Source: Flavobacterium sp. KMS
GTDB taxonomy: Bacteria > Bacteroidota > Bacteroidia > Flavobacteriales > Flavobacteriaceae
Reading direction: 5' to 3'
Length of the DNA: 64,000 nucleotides
Assembly (NCBI RefSeq): GCF_000813005.1
Contig: NZ_JSYP01000011.1
Location: 248,001-312,000 of the forward strand
Shown here: positions 1 to 8,747 of the stretch, piece after piece
Layout: the number at the start of each line of letters is the position of its first letter
Position numbering within the stretch: position 1 is the first letter of the stretch
Notes under the pieces: generated by a model
The model's input: the letters and a program-made list of their open reading frames with translations, nothing else
Told to the model about the DNA's origin: nothing
Database searches by the model: none
Translations under genes and position numbers: made by a program

Positions 1-2413
1 CTAACTGGCTAGGTCCGGAACCTTCTGTAATATCTGCAAATTGAGACAATTTTATTTGTTGTCCAGCTGAGTTAATGAAAATCAGGTTACTTACGTCAGT
101 AATACTTTTTCTGTCGAATGCGTTGTATCTAATATTGATATCGTACTCATATTCTCCAGCTCTGTATTTACCATCTGTGTTTCCGCTAAAAGCAGTTTGC
201 ATGGTTAAACCAACAGTTTGAAGTGTCAATCCTAATGCAGCCATTTTATCACGATCTACCTTAACATTAACTTCAGGGTTTCCGTCTTCAACTGTTAATT
301 TAATCTCAGTTGTTCCAGGAATAGTACGTAATTCTGCTTCAGCTAATTTAGCAAATGCCATAGCACTTTCTGTAGATGGTCCAGTTACGATTAATCCTAA
401 TGTAGCATCTTCAGCAGTTCCCAAAATACCAACCGGAACAGTTTTAACTTTTGCTCCAACTAATACTTTCTCTAATTTACGTTTGATTTTTGCAGCATAA
501 ACAGATGCATCATCTTTACGGTCTTTTTGTTCGATCATTTTTACATCAATCTCCGCTTTATAAGCAGTAGCTTGTGATGCTCCAAAACCTTCACTGGTTT
601 GTCCTACAGTTGTAATCTGGCTATGAACATATTCTTCATTTTTTAAGAAAGCTTCAGCTCTTTGAGTCATAAAGTTAGTTTGTTCTAGCGAAGCGTCTTT
701 TGGCATTTCGATTTGAACTAAGAACTCACCACTATCTGATGCTGCGAAAAATTCACCACCAATAAAAGGTTTTAAACCAAATATTGACCCAAAGAACAAT
801 ATCAATACAAGAATAACAGTCTTACCATAGTTATCCAAACACCAAGTTAACAAATGAGAAACCCAATCCGTAAAACGTGTTAGGTAACTTTCGAAACCAA
901 GAATGATTCTACCAAATAGGTTCTTTCCTTCTATGTGTTCTAATTTTCCATAACGGGATGATAACCATGGAATAATCGTGAAAGATGCTAAAAGTGAGAA
1001 TAATGTCGAAATAATTACAGTTACACAAAATTGTGTAATAATATTAGATACCAATCCAGAACTCATGGCGATAGGCAAGAACACCACCACGATTACTAAT
1101 GTGATTGATGTTACAGTTCCACCAATTTCTGCAGTTCCATCATACGAAGCACGGATTCGGCTTTTACCCATTTCCATGTGTCGGTAAATATTTTCTAATA
1201 CCACAATGGCATCATCCACAAGAATACCTACAACAAGAGATAATCCTAATAAACTCATTAAGTTTAATGTGTATCCCATAAAGTAAATACCAATAAACGT
1301 AGCAATTAACGATGCAGGAATCGAAACCATTACAATCAATGAGTTTCTAATACTATGCAGGAAGAATAACATTACAAATGCAACAAGAACTACTGCAATC
1401 AATAAATCGTGAACTACAGAATCTGCTGCTTCTAATGTAAAGACAGTACTGTCTTTTGCTACTTCCAGTTTTAACTGATTTGCTTTATAGTCGTTTTCAA
1501 GAACAGTAATTGTTTTTAATAATTGCTCACTTACTGCTACCGCATTTGCATCTGATTGTTTTACGATTTGTAAAATAATCGCACTTTTTTGGTCTACACG
1601 TGATATTTTCTCAGCTATTTTTTGAGTATCCTGAACATCGGCAATATCACTTAATCGTACTTGAATCCCGTTTTGAGAAGATACTACTAAGTTTCTTAAC
1701 TCATCAACACTTTTATATTTACCCGCTAAACGAATTAATATTTTTTGATCACGAGTTTGAATGTTTCCTGTAGGGAAATCTAGGTTTGAAGTCAGGATGT
1801 TTTGTTGTACCTGAGGAATAGAAAGTCCGTAACCCTGCATTTTTAATGCATCAAGATTTACCTGGATTTCACGTTCAGAACCACCAATAATATTTACCTG
1901 AGCCACACCTTGTACACGAGATAATATAGGAGCAACTTTTTTATCAATTAAGTCATAAAATGCTGCTTCGTCCATTTTTCCGTTGGCACCAAGCGTCATA
2001 ATAGGTAAATCACTCAGCGAGAATTTGGTTAAGGCTGGTGTTTTAACATCATCAGGCAAATCACTAATGATAGCGTTAATTTTACGCTGTGCATCATTTA
2101 AAGAGAAATCGACTTTTGCGTTTGATGTTAATGTAATCGAAACGATAGATAAACTTTCATACGACTTAGAGTCAATTTTCTTAACATTCTCTAAGGATGC
2201 AATCGCATCTTCAATTTTCTTTGTCACCGTATTTTCTACCTCACTAGGAGAAGCTCCAGGATAAACGGTAGATATAGTAATAACGTTTTGTTCAAATTTA
2301 GGGATCAGCTCATAACCTAACTGGCTGTAGCTGAACAATCCACCAAGAGTTAGAATTGTAAACAATACAATTACTAACGACGGACGTTTTATGGATATTT
2401 CGGCTAATTTCAT
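1..2413 (-). CDS. RND efflux pump inner-membrane permease (HAE1/AcrB-like), 3' end outside window
   Basis: This is the inner-membrane proton-driven pump of a tripartite efflux system. The reading frame is open from an ATG at 2411-2413 to the left edge, giving about 804 residues of the usual 1,000 or more. The N-terminus (MKLAEISIKRPSLVIVLF) is the typical first transmembrane helix, followed by the porter region with PGASPSEVE. The TM4-like stretch GILVDDAIVVLENIYRH carries the paired aspartates of the proton relay. It is the last visible gene of the operon running from YceI at 6148 down, and follows the adaptor gene after a 93-base spacer holding a hairpin repeat. The family assignment is secure; the substrate cannot be read from sequence. 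Confidence 0.93.
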   Translation of the reverse strand, partial: MKLAEISIKRPSLVIVLFTILTLGGLFSYSQLGYELIPKFEQNVITISTVYPGASPSEVENTVTKKIEDAIASLENVKKIDSKSYESLSIVSITLTSNAKVDFSLNDAQRKINAIISDLPDDVKTPALTKFSLSDLPIMTLGANGKMDEAAFYDLIDKKVAPILSRVQGVAQVNIIGGSEREIQVNLDALKMQGYGLSIPQVQQNILTSNLDFPTGNIQTRDQKILIRLAGKYKSVDELRNLVVSSQNGIQVRLSDIADVQDTQKIAEKISRVDQKSAIILQIVKQSDANAVAVSEQLLKTITVLENDYKANQLKLEVAKDSTVFTLEAADSVVHDLLIAVVLVAFVMLFFLHSIRNSLIVMVSIPASLIATFIGIYFMGYTLNLMSLLGLSLVVGILVDDAIVVLENIYRHMEMGKSRIRASYDGTAEIGGTVTSITLVIVVVFLPIAMSSGLVSNIITQFCVTVIISTLFSLLASFTIIPWLSSRYGKLEHIEGKNLFGRIILGFESYLTRFTDWVSHLLTWCLDNYGKTVILVLILFFGSIFGLKPFIGGEFFAASDSGEFLVQIEMPKDASLEQTNFMTQRAEAFLKNEEYVHSQITTVGQTSEGFGASQATAYKAEIDVKMIEQKDRKDDASVYAAKIKRKLEKVLVGAKVKTVPVGILGTAEDATLGLIVTGPSTESAMAFAKLAEAELRTIPGTTEIKLTVEDGNPEVNVKVDRDKMAALGLTLQTVGLTMQTAFSGNTDGKYRAGEYEYDINIRYNAFDRKSITDVSNLIFINSAGQQIKLSQFADITEGSGPSQL

Positions 2414-2431
2414 ATATTTTTTTTTATGCCT

Positions 2432-2503
2432 TAGGCTGTAAGCTGTAGGCTTTACGCTTTTAAAAATTGCGCTTAAAGCCTATTGCTTACGGCTTATAGC
2501 CTA
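2432..2503. repeat. Imperfect long inverted repeat between adaptor and pump genes
   Basis: The left arm (TAGGCTGTAAGCTGTAGGCTT, split over 2432-2452) and the right arm (AAAGCCTATTGCTTACGGC at 2475-2493 and on to TAGCCTA) are imperfect reverse complements around an AT-rich centre near 2460. It resembles a short dispersed palindromic repeat. Lying inside the operon, its transcript would fold into a hairpin and could change pump-to-adaptor dosage or mRNA decay. That role is inference. Confidence 0.6.
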
Positions 2504-2506
2504 CAA

Positions 2507-3574
2507 TTATTTAATAATTTCTACAGTATTACCGTCTTGTAAGTTAATTTGACCTGTAGTAATTACAGTTTCCCCATCAGACAATCCATTAATGATTTCT
2601 ACTTGATCTCCTAAAATTCTTCCAGCAGTTACTTTTTTTAGTTTTGCAATTCCGTTTTGAACCACAAATATTTCATTACTACTTACACTTCCTACGAAAG
2701 CATTTCTAGGTACAACCATCAGGTTTTGTTTTTGTTGGCTTGATGCAAAATGTGCAGTTCCGTACATACCCGCTTTTAGGTCGTTGTTTGGGTTATTTGT
2801 GATTTCAATCTCCACAGGGAAGTTTAAAGATTCGTCAGCTTTTGCAGCAATAAAAGTGATTTTTCCAGTGAAAGTTTTATCAGGATAAACACTAGCAGTT
2901 ACGTTAATTGTGTTTCCTAGTTTTAAGCTTGCAACTTGGTTTTCATTTACAGTTACAACTAGTTTTAGTTTAGAAACATTTACAATATCAAACAAGGCAG
3001 TTGCAGGCATTCCAGCTAAGATTGATCCTGGCTCGATATACTTTTTATTAATAAATCCGCTTATTGGCGCTTTTACTTTAGTATCTCCAACATTAATGTT
3101 TGCTTGTTTTAGGTTAGCTTCAGCGTTAGTCAATGCTAATCTTGCCTGATCTAATTGTTGTTTAGTAACACCATCAGTTTTAAAAGCATTTTCGTATCTA
3201 ATGTAATCAGATTTTGCATTTTGGTATGCAGCCTGTGCAGCCTGAGCATTTACATTAATAACGTCACCTCTTACTGTTAATAGTGTTTGACCAACTTTTA
3301 CATAATCACCTTCTTTAGCTAAAACACTAATTACTTTTCCTGATTTTTCTGCAGAGAAAGTCAATTCCTGAATCGGTTGAAAGTTTCCGTTTGCAACGAA
3401 ATCTAATGAAACCTCTTGTGTTTTTACAGAAGAAACTTTAACTGAAACCGCAGCATTTTTTTCTGCAACAATATCTGTTTTGGCTTTATTCTCAGTCTCG
3501 TTCTTCGTTAATATGAAACCAATTAATGCTAATGCACCAATTATGACTACTATTGTTATTATTATTTTTTTCAT
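2507..3574 (-). CDS. RND efflux periplasmic adaptor (HlyD/MFP family)
   Basis: This 355-residue membrane-fusion protein links the RND pump to the outer-membrane TolC channel. An N-terminal membrane anchor spans about residues 3-22. The lipoyl-like half motif EGDYVKVGQTLLTVRG lies near residue 90. A helical hairpin rich in Ala and Gln covers about 105-165, and the second half motif KVKAPISGFINKKYIEPG follows. A beta-barrel and the C-terminal membrane-proximal domain (VVPRNAFVGS) end the protein. It starts 6 bases after the TolC stop, so the two are translationally close. The length fits the family. No specific substrate can be assigned. Confidence 0.93.
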   Translation of the reverse strand: MKKIIITIVVIIGALALIGFILTKNETENKAKTDIVAEKNAAVSVKVSSVKTQEVSLDFVANGNFQPIQELTFSAEKSGKVISVLAKEGDYVKVGQTLLTVRGDVINVNAQAAQAAYQNAKSDYIRYENAFKTDGVTKQQLDQARLALTNAEANLKQANINVGDTKVKAPISGFINKKYIEPGSILAGMPATALFDIVNVSKLKLVVTVNENQVASLKLGNTINVTASVYPDKTFTGKITFIAAKADESLNFPVEIEITNNPNNDLKAGMYGTAHFASSQQKQNLMVVPRNAFVGSVSSNEIFVVQNGIAKLKKVTAGRILGDQVEIINGLSDGETVITTGQINLQDGNTVEIIK

Positions 3575-3580
3575 TTGTTT

Positions 3581-4951
3581 TTAGTTATTTATAAGTGATT
3601 TTAGTTGGCCTTTTGATTTGATTACCTGAATTTCTGCTATTTTATATCCTAGTATTGCCGAAGAGTAATTGTTTTCTGCTTCGATATACGCATTTTCAAC
3701 ATCTAATAAATCGTTTAGTGAAGCCAAACCTTGTAGATAATTGTTTTTTGTATTTTGCAATACTTGTTGAGCAAGCTCTCTGTTTTCCTTTTGGTTTTTA
3801 ATCGTTACAAGACTGTTTTCCATTTGGATCGTTGCATTGCTGTAAGCAATATCAAGCGAAAGTTTTGTGTCTTTAATATCTTCCTGTAAAGAACGAATAG
3901 CAACATCAGCCTGACGAACTTTGGCACGTGTACCAAAACCAGTAAAGATTGGTACTCTTAAGTTTAAACCAATAGCCGAGAAATCTGACCAGTAAACACC
4001 AGAAGATGGTTTATTGAACCAAGGCACTTCTGGACCCTGACCGATATAATTGTATCCAGCACTTAAAGAAAGAGTTGGGTAAAACTCAGCTTGAACCGCT
4101 TTCTTTTGGAAAACCAATAATTGTTCTTGTTTTTTCAAAAGTAAATATTGACTTAAATTCTCAACATTTGGAGCTTCAGATAATGGTTGAAGAGTGATTT
4201 CAAATTCAGTATTAGGAATTACAATTTGAGTTTCTACAGGCATTCCCATGTAAAATTTTAATGCATTTTCCTGTAATGCTACTCTATTAATAACTTGTTG
4301 GCGTTGCGTACTAATGTTTGATAGCTTAACAAGAACTCTATTAAGGTCAATTTTTTTGGCTAAACCATTGTCAAATTGTCCTTGAATAATGTTTTTTACC
4401 TTCTCTGTATTTACATAATTACTATCTAAAACGGTTAAGTTTAAACGTTGTACATATACTTCGTAGTAATTATTTGCAACCTTTTCGATTACATCCTCTT
4501 CCGTTAGTTGCTCATTGATTTGATAAAATTCGCGAGTGCTTTTTGCAGCTCTTAAACCTGTAAATACAGCTTGATCAAATATGTTTTGAGTTAAAGAAAT
4601 TCCGGCAGTCGATGTCCATTTTTGACCAAAAGCTGCTTGAATAGAAGTCCCTGGCTGCCCAAAACCGGCACCATCAATAACTGTAGTTTGTATTACAGGA
4701 TTGTAAGTTAAATTTCCGTTTGCCGAAATTTGCGGCAATGCTCTAGATCTTACTTCTTGTATTTTGTATTCACTATTTTCTACCTGTAATTTAGCTTTTT
4801 TTGCATCGGCTTTATTTTGTAGCGCATAAGAAATAGCATCTTTTAAGGTCAAGGTCTGTCCGCCTTGCTTAGCCAGATTGCTATTGTTTTTGTCTTGCGC
4901 ATTTGCGGTTATTGCAAAAGCCAAGACGAAGAGAATCATTATTCTTTTCAT
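3581..4951 (-). CDS. TolC-family outer-membrane efflux protein
   Basis: This 456-residue outer-membrane channel is the exit duct of the efflux system encoded downstream. A clear signal peptide (MKRIMILFVLAFAITANAQ) is cleaved near residue 19. The body has two related halves of long alpha-helical, Ala/Gln/Asn-rich segments typical of OEP repeats, with ENSEYKIQEVRSRALPQI in the first and VRQADVAIRSLQEDIKDTKL in the second. The length is normal for TolC proteins. It lies 24 bases downstream of the TetR gene and directly before the adaptor gene. Confidence 0.93.
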   Translation of the reverse strand: MKRIMILFVLAFAITANAQDKNNSNLAKQGGQTLTLKDAISYALQNKADAKKAKLQVENSEYKIQEVRSRALPQISANGNLTYNPVIQTTVIDGAGFGQPGTSIQAAFGQKWTSTAGISLTQNIFDQAVFTGLRAAKSTREFYQINEQLTEEDVIEKVANNYYEVYVQRLNLTVLDSNYVNTEKVKNIIQGQFDNGLAKKIDLNRVLVKLSNISTQRQQVINRVALQENALKFYMGMPVETQIVIPNTEFEITLQPLSEAPNVENLSQYLLLKKQEQLLVFQKKAVQAEFYPTLSLSAGYNYIGQGPEVPWFNKPSSGVYWSDFSAIGLNLRVPIFTGFGTRAKVRQADVAIRSLQEDIKDTKLSLDIAYSNATIQMENSLVTIKNQKENRELAQQVLQNTKNNYLQGLASLNDLLDVENAYIEAENNYSSAILGYKIAEIQVIKSKGQLKSLINN

Positions 4952-4975
4952 GGATTATAGATTATGGATTGATGA

Positions 4976-5575
4976 TTAGTGGGTTACTCTTTGTAATTGT
5001 TTTTCTAACTCTATAATTCCTGCGAGAGTAGCCATGGCTCTCGTGTGGTATTCTAAAGCTTGTAATTCTGCAAGCTGGGCTTCTTTCTCAGAACTAGTAG
5101 TTTCGTTTATATGAAAAATTAAAGTGTAATAAAACTTCACATAAATGTCTACGTTAATATCCTCTCGATATAATTTTTGTTCTATTCCCTTAGTGATATT
5201 ATCTCTAAAATATTGACTGCACTGGTCTATCTCATGTCTCATCAAGTTGGTGTAGATTTCGGGATAGTGTTTCTTTAGTTGATATATAGGAGAAGTATCA
5301 ATAGAAGACTGAAACATGTTTTTAAACATTTCTCTTATTTCAAAATTCTCCTGAATGGCATTATGATTTTTAACAACAATAGAATCTATGATTTCATGAA
5401 CTTTCTGGTGAACAGACGAAGTACTTTCTTTAATCAATACCTCCTTATTGCAAAAATATTTATAAATTGTTTTTTTAGAAATACACATTTCGCCTGCGAT
5501 ATCATCCATAGTGACACTTTTAAAACCTAATTTTAAGAATAAGTCACTCGCTTTTGATATAATTTTATCTCTCAT
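4976..5575 (-). CDS. TetR/AcrR-family transcriptional regulator
   Basis: This 199-residue protein has an N-terminal helix-turn-helix at about residues 17-47 (VTMDDIAGEMCISKKTIYKYF), the standard TetR DNA-binding signature. The remainder is the helical ligand-binding and dimerisation domain, with no recognisable ligand specificity. It sits second in the operon behind YceI and ahead of TolC, so it most likely represses its own operon. The 9-base inverted repeat at 6244-6275, overlapping the operon promoter, is the obvious candidate operator. That link is inferred from position. Confidence 0.9.
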   Translation of the reverse strand: MRDKIISKASDLFLKLGFKSVTMDDIAGEMCISKKTIYKYFCNKEVLIKESTSSVHQKVHEIIDSIVVKNHNAIQENFEIREMFKNMFQSSIDTSPIYQLKKHYPEIYTNLMRHEIDQCSQYFRDNITKGIEQKLYREDINVDIYVKFYYTLIFHINETTSSEKEAQLAELQALEYHTRAMATLAGIIELEKQLQRVTH

Positions 5576-5626
5576 TTTGTTTCTTCTAATCTGTAATTTT
5601 TAAAAACTTCTATTTTGATGTAAGTC

Positions 5627-6148
5627 TTAGATGGTAAATTCTAAATTGGCTACAAGTTTAATGTCCTGTCCAGTTGCTAAGCCGCTACTCTGATTGAATG
5701 AATTATAAGCTAATCCAAAATCTTTACGGTTTATATCGCCAGTAAGTTCAAAAGAAACTTTTTTGTTGCCATCATAATAGTCAGTTTCCACTAGTTCTAC
5801 ATCAAGCTCTACTGTTTTTGTAACATCTTTTATTGTTAAATCACCTTTAAGAAAATTGATGTTTTTGTTTACTTTCTGGAATGAAGTCGATTTAAAACTT
5901 ATCGTAGGGTACTTATTCACATCAAAAAAGTCATTCAGTTTTAAGTACGTATTTATCTGTTCTAGTTTAGCTTCTCTATTGTTTACATCCAAAGAAAATT
6001 CTATAGTAGCATCTTCTATCTCATTGTTTTGCAAGTCTACGTGACCTTGAAACTGATTAATAGAGCCACCTAAATAAGCAAGTATTGAATGTCTCATTTT
6101 GATTAAAACATCAGATTGGCTAGAATCAATTGTCCAGTGTGTTCTCAT
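5627..6148 (-). CDS. YceI-family lipid-binding-like protein
   Basis: This 173-residue protein has the YceI lipocalin-like fold. It opens with WTIDSSQSDVLIKMRHS and continues with the family stretches KYPTISFKSTSF and GDLTIKDVTKTVELDVEL. Relatives bind isoprenoid-like or other amphipathic ligands. There is no signal peptide, so unlike E. coli YceI it is predicted to be cytoplasmic. It is the first gene of the efflux operon, which suggests a role in handling or sensing a hydrophobic compound that the pump exports. That role is inference. Confidence 0.9.
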   Translation of the reverse strand: MRTHWTIDSSQSDVLIKMRHSILAYLGGSINQFQGHVDLQNNEIEDATIEFSLDVNNREAKLEQINTYLKLNDFFDVNKYPTISFKSTSFQKVNKNINFLKGDLTIKDVTKTVELDVELVETDYYDGNKKVSFELTGDINRKDFGLAYNSFNQSSGLATGQDIKLVANLEFTI

Positions 6149-6233
6149 AATGTTAAATATTGTTTTATTAATAATTAGTATTTAACAGGATTACGCGGAA
6201 ATTGATCATTGTAATTATTGTTAAATTTCGATG

Positions 6234-6265
6234 CAAATGTATATTGGAAACTCTAAACACCAAAA
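6234..6265 (-). promoter_or_regulatory. Promoter of the YceI-TetR-efflux operon
   Basis: Read on the minus strand there is TTTTG at 6265-6261, a 19-base spacer, and TACATTTG at 6241-6234. This matches the Bacteroidota pattern of TTTG/TTG, 17-23 bases, then TAnnTTTG. The YceI start at 6148 lies about 85 bases downstream. Confidence 0.7.
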
Positions 6266-6275
6266 TAGTTTCCAA
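6244..6275. promoter_or_regulatory. Candidate TetR operator (inverted repeat)
   Basis: TTGGAAACT at 6244-6252 and AGTTTCCAA at 6267-6275 are perfect reverse complements, nine bases each, separated by 14 bases. The repeat covers the -33 element and most of the promoter spacer, so a bound dimer would block RNA polymerase. Assignment to the TetR protein encoded at 4976-5575 is by position and geometry only. Confidence 0.6.
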
Positions 6276-6360
6276 AGTATTTTTGATTATTTAACATTTC
6301 ATTAAGAAATGGAGTTTGCATTGCAGGCTTAATGCCGTAAATTAGCCGAAAATTACTTTT

Positions 6361-7335
6361 ATGCATGCCATATATCAATACCAGGAATTCTTTGTCGATT
6401 ATCTGGAGAAACAAACCATAAGCAAAGAGCCTAAAAACCTATACGAGCCAATTGAATATATTGTAAGTCTTGGAGGAAAAAGAATGCGTCCAGTATTGAC
6501 TTTAATGACTGCCGAAGTTTTTGATGTTTCTTACAATGAAGCACTTCCGGCTGCTATGGCGGTAGAGATTTTTCACAATTTTTCATTAGTACATGATGAT
6601 ATAATGGATGATGCTCCTTTGCGAAGAGGGCAAAAAACAGTTCATGAAAAATGGGATCTTAATACCGGAATCCTTTCTGGTGATGCTATGCTTATTTTGG
6701 CATACCAATACTTTGAACAATACGAACCAAATACTTTTAGAGAACTAGCGAAGCTTTTTAGTAAAACTGCTTTAGAAGTTTGCGAAGGGCAACAATGGGA
6801 TGTTGATTTCGAACAAAGAAATGACGTTACAATTCCTGAATATCTAAAAATGATTGAGTATAAAACAGCAGTTTTAGTTGCGGCAGCCATGAAAATGGGT
6901 GCAATCGTAGCAAAAACATCTGAAGAAAATGCTGATTTAATATATGATTTCGGATTACAATTAGGTTTAGCTTTCCAGTTACAAGATGATTATTTAGATG
7001 CATTTGGAGATCCGGAAACTTTCGGAAAACAAGTAGGAGGAGATATTATCGAAAACAAAAAAACCTATTTGTATCTTAAAGCGTTAGCACATTCTGATGA
7101 AGAAAAAGCAAAGCAGCTAAAAGAATTATTTACTACACAACCAGAAGATAGTACAGATAAAATCGAAATAGTAAAGAGTATATTTAACAATTCTGGTGCT
7201 TCAAAAGAAACGCAAGATGCGATTGAAATGTATACACTTGAAGCTTTTAAAACATTAGATAAAATGGATATTAGCGACGAAAAAAAATTGTCATTACGCA
7301 CTTTTGGAGAAAACTTAATGGGAAGAAAAGTTTAG
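6361..7335 (+). CDS. Polyprenyl diphosphate synthase (trans-isoprenyl, long chain)
   Basis: This 324-residue enzyme condenses isopentenyl diphosphate with allylic diphosphates, for example for the menaquinone side chain. The first aspartate-rich motif DDIMD is at residues 79-83, just before LRRG. The second, DDYLD, is at 209-213 in FQLQDDYLDAFGD. GGKRMRP near residue 38 binds isopentenyl diphosphate. Length and motifs are typical of the family. Chain length cannot be fixed from the motif alone. It stands alone on the plus strand, divergent from the efflux operon. Confidence 0.93.
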   Translation: MHAIYQYQEFFVDYLEKQTISKEPKNLYEPIEYIVSLGGKRMRPVLTLMTAEVFDVSYNEALPAAMAVEIFHNFSLVHDDIMDDAPLRRGQKTVHEKWDLNTGILSGDAMLILAYQYFEQYEPNTFRELAKLFSKTALEVCEGQQWDVDFEQRNDVTIPEYLKMIEYKTAVLVAAAMKMGAIVAKTSEENADLIYDFGLQLGLAFQLQDDYLDAFGDPETFGKQVGGDIIENKKTYLYLKALAHSDEEKAKQLKELFTTQPEDSTDKIEIVKSIFNNSGASKETQDAIEMYTLEAFKTLDKMDISDEKKLSLRTFGENLMGRKV

Positions 7336-7493
7336 TATTCAGTTTCCAGTTTCAGTTTTTAGTAATCAGTTTTAGTTTTTAGTAATCAGGTTTTTTATTT
7401 TAATTCAGATTCTGGTTTAGATTTTTGAATTTTTCAATCATTAAATCTTTCAATTCTGAAACCACTAATCATAAATCAACAATCCTAAATCAA

Positions 7494-7847
7494 ATGTTTG
7501 TAGCCCCACAAAATGCAGATTTACTACTTCAGGAAGCGGAGAAAGAAGCTTTGTATCTTAATTTAATCGAACAAATTAATAAAGATTTCAATTTAGCAAA
7601 TGAAGGAATTGATTTTCCTCTGAGTATTTCTCCCGATGAGCTTAAAATTCAATTGCACGAAAAAATATACCGAATGATTCAGTATAAGTTTGCCGAGTAT
7701 TTGAACCTACTTTATATAATTGATGTTTCTGAAGCTGAAATAAAAAAACTAGATGGATCAGATTTAGTAATTCTTGCCGAACAAGTTTCTTTTCTAATCT
7801 TAAAAAGAGAATGGCAGAAAGTCTGGTTTAGAAATTTTTATAAATAG
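7494..7847 (+). CDS. Conserved hypothetical protein (small, helical)
   Basis: I do not recognise a named family. The protein is 117 residues from the ATG at 7494 (MFVAPQNADLLLQEAEKEAL). An upstream in-frame ATG at 7425 is rejected because its extension is low-complexity sequence matching the AT-rich repetitive spacer. The protein is acidic and mostly helical, with neither signal peptide nor membrane segment. It follows the polyprenyl synthase gene after a degenerate-repeat spacer and ends before a strong terminator. Confidence 0.6.
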   Translation: MFVAPQNADLLLQEAEKEALYLNLIEQINKDFNLANEGIDFPLSISPDELKIQLHEKIYRMIQYKFAEYLNLLYIIDVSEAEIKKLDGSDLVILAEQVSFLILKREWQKVWFRNFYK

Positions 7848-7890
7848 ATTTCTAACTATAACAAGTTTGATTTCTTGTATAGTAAAAGAT

Positions 7891-7932
7891 AAAAAAAGAG
7901 CGTAATCAAATTATGATTACGCTCTTTTTTTT
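7891..7932. terminator. Bidirectional intrinsic terminator
   Basis: AAGAGCGTAATCA and TGATTACGCTCTT form a stem of about 13 base pairs around a short AT loop. An A-run lies on one side and a T-run on the other, so it can end transcription of both the plus-strand gene at 7494 and the minus-strand gene at 7947. Confidence 0.85.
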
Positions 7933-7946
7933 ATATTGAGATGAAT

Positions 7947-8747
7947 TTATTTTACCGCTATTTTAACTGATTTTTCACCTTCAGACGTTTTTACTTTTGC
8001 AATATAGATCCCTGAATCTAACCCAAAAGAAGTATTAGTTTCTGTTTTTAATGATTTAATCAAAGCGCCCGTTATACTATAAATGTCAACTTTTGTACTT
8101 GATGTTACATTAGATATAAAAACTTCTTTTCCGTCAGAATAAATATTTGTAGATGAGTTTGCTTCAAAATCATTTATTGCAAGAGAGCTCATTAATTGTG
8201 TCGTACCAGTTGTACCAGTAATTTCAATTTTGTAGATATTGACCCCCGTGCCTGTACCAGTATAAATATAAATATTTCCACTTGTCTGAGTGTATTGAGC
8301 TTCGAGTATTGAAGGAGTTGTTGAGTTGGCTGAACTTGCGCTGCCTATTTCAGTAGTACCATCAGTAACCTTAATAGTACGGTTACCACCACCACCGCTC
8401 GCAAACCATATTTTTATAGTTCCTGCACCAGTAGTAGCAAAATATAAATAACGTTCTGTTGGTCGATTATTAGAAAAAACCGATGCCTGACCCATTCTAA
8501 AGTAACGTAATCCGCTAAATCCATCTGTAAAAGTCAAATTCGAAGGAATAATTCCGCCTATTGGTGTAGCTGTAATAGTGACTCCTGGATATATTCCTAA
8601 ATTATCCTTGATCGTGTTTGTCGTATAGCCTGCTGTGCTAGTTGGCCAAATTGGCGTGACATTAGCAAAATCCCAAACTTTTTGGGCATTAACATAAGTT
8701 ACTGAGTATAATGTAGTAACCATTAAAAAGAGTAATTTTTTTTTCAT
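7947..8747 (-). CDS. Secreted protein with T9SS type A sorting domain
   Basis: This is a 266-residue secreted protein. I chose the ATG at 8747 because MKKKLLFLMVTTLYSVTYVNA is a proper signal peptide, whereas a longer frame from 8819 would place 24 odd residues before it. The mature part is a beta-rich, Gly/Thr-rich domain (TGAGTIKIWFASGGGGNRTIKV), possibly carbohydrate-binding-like. The last 75 residues form a type A sorting domain ending GIYIAKVKTSEGEKSVKIAVK, which targets proteins to the type IX secretion system. No catalytic domain is visible. Confidence 0.82.
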   Translation of the reverse strand: MKKKLLFLMVTTLYSVTYVNAQKVWDFANVTPIWPTSTAGYTTNTIKDNLGIYPGVTITATPIGGIIPSNLTFTDGFSGLRYFRMGQASVFSNNRPTERYLYFATTGAGTIKIWFASGGGGNRTIKVTDGTTEIGSASSANSTTPSILEAQYTQTSGNIYIYTGTGTGVNIYKIEITGTTGTTQLMSSLAINDFEANSSTNIYSDGKEVFISNVTSSTKVDIYSITGALIKSLKTETNTSFGLDSGIYIAKVKTSEGEKSVKIAVK

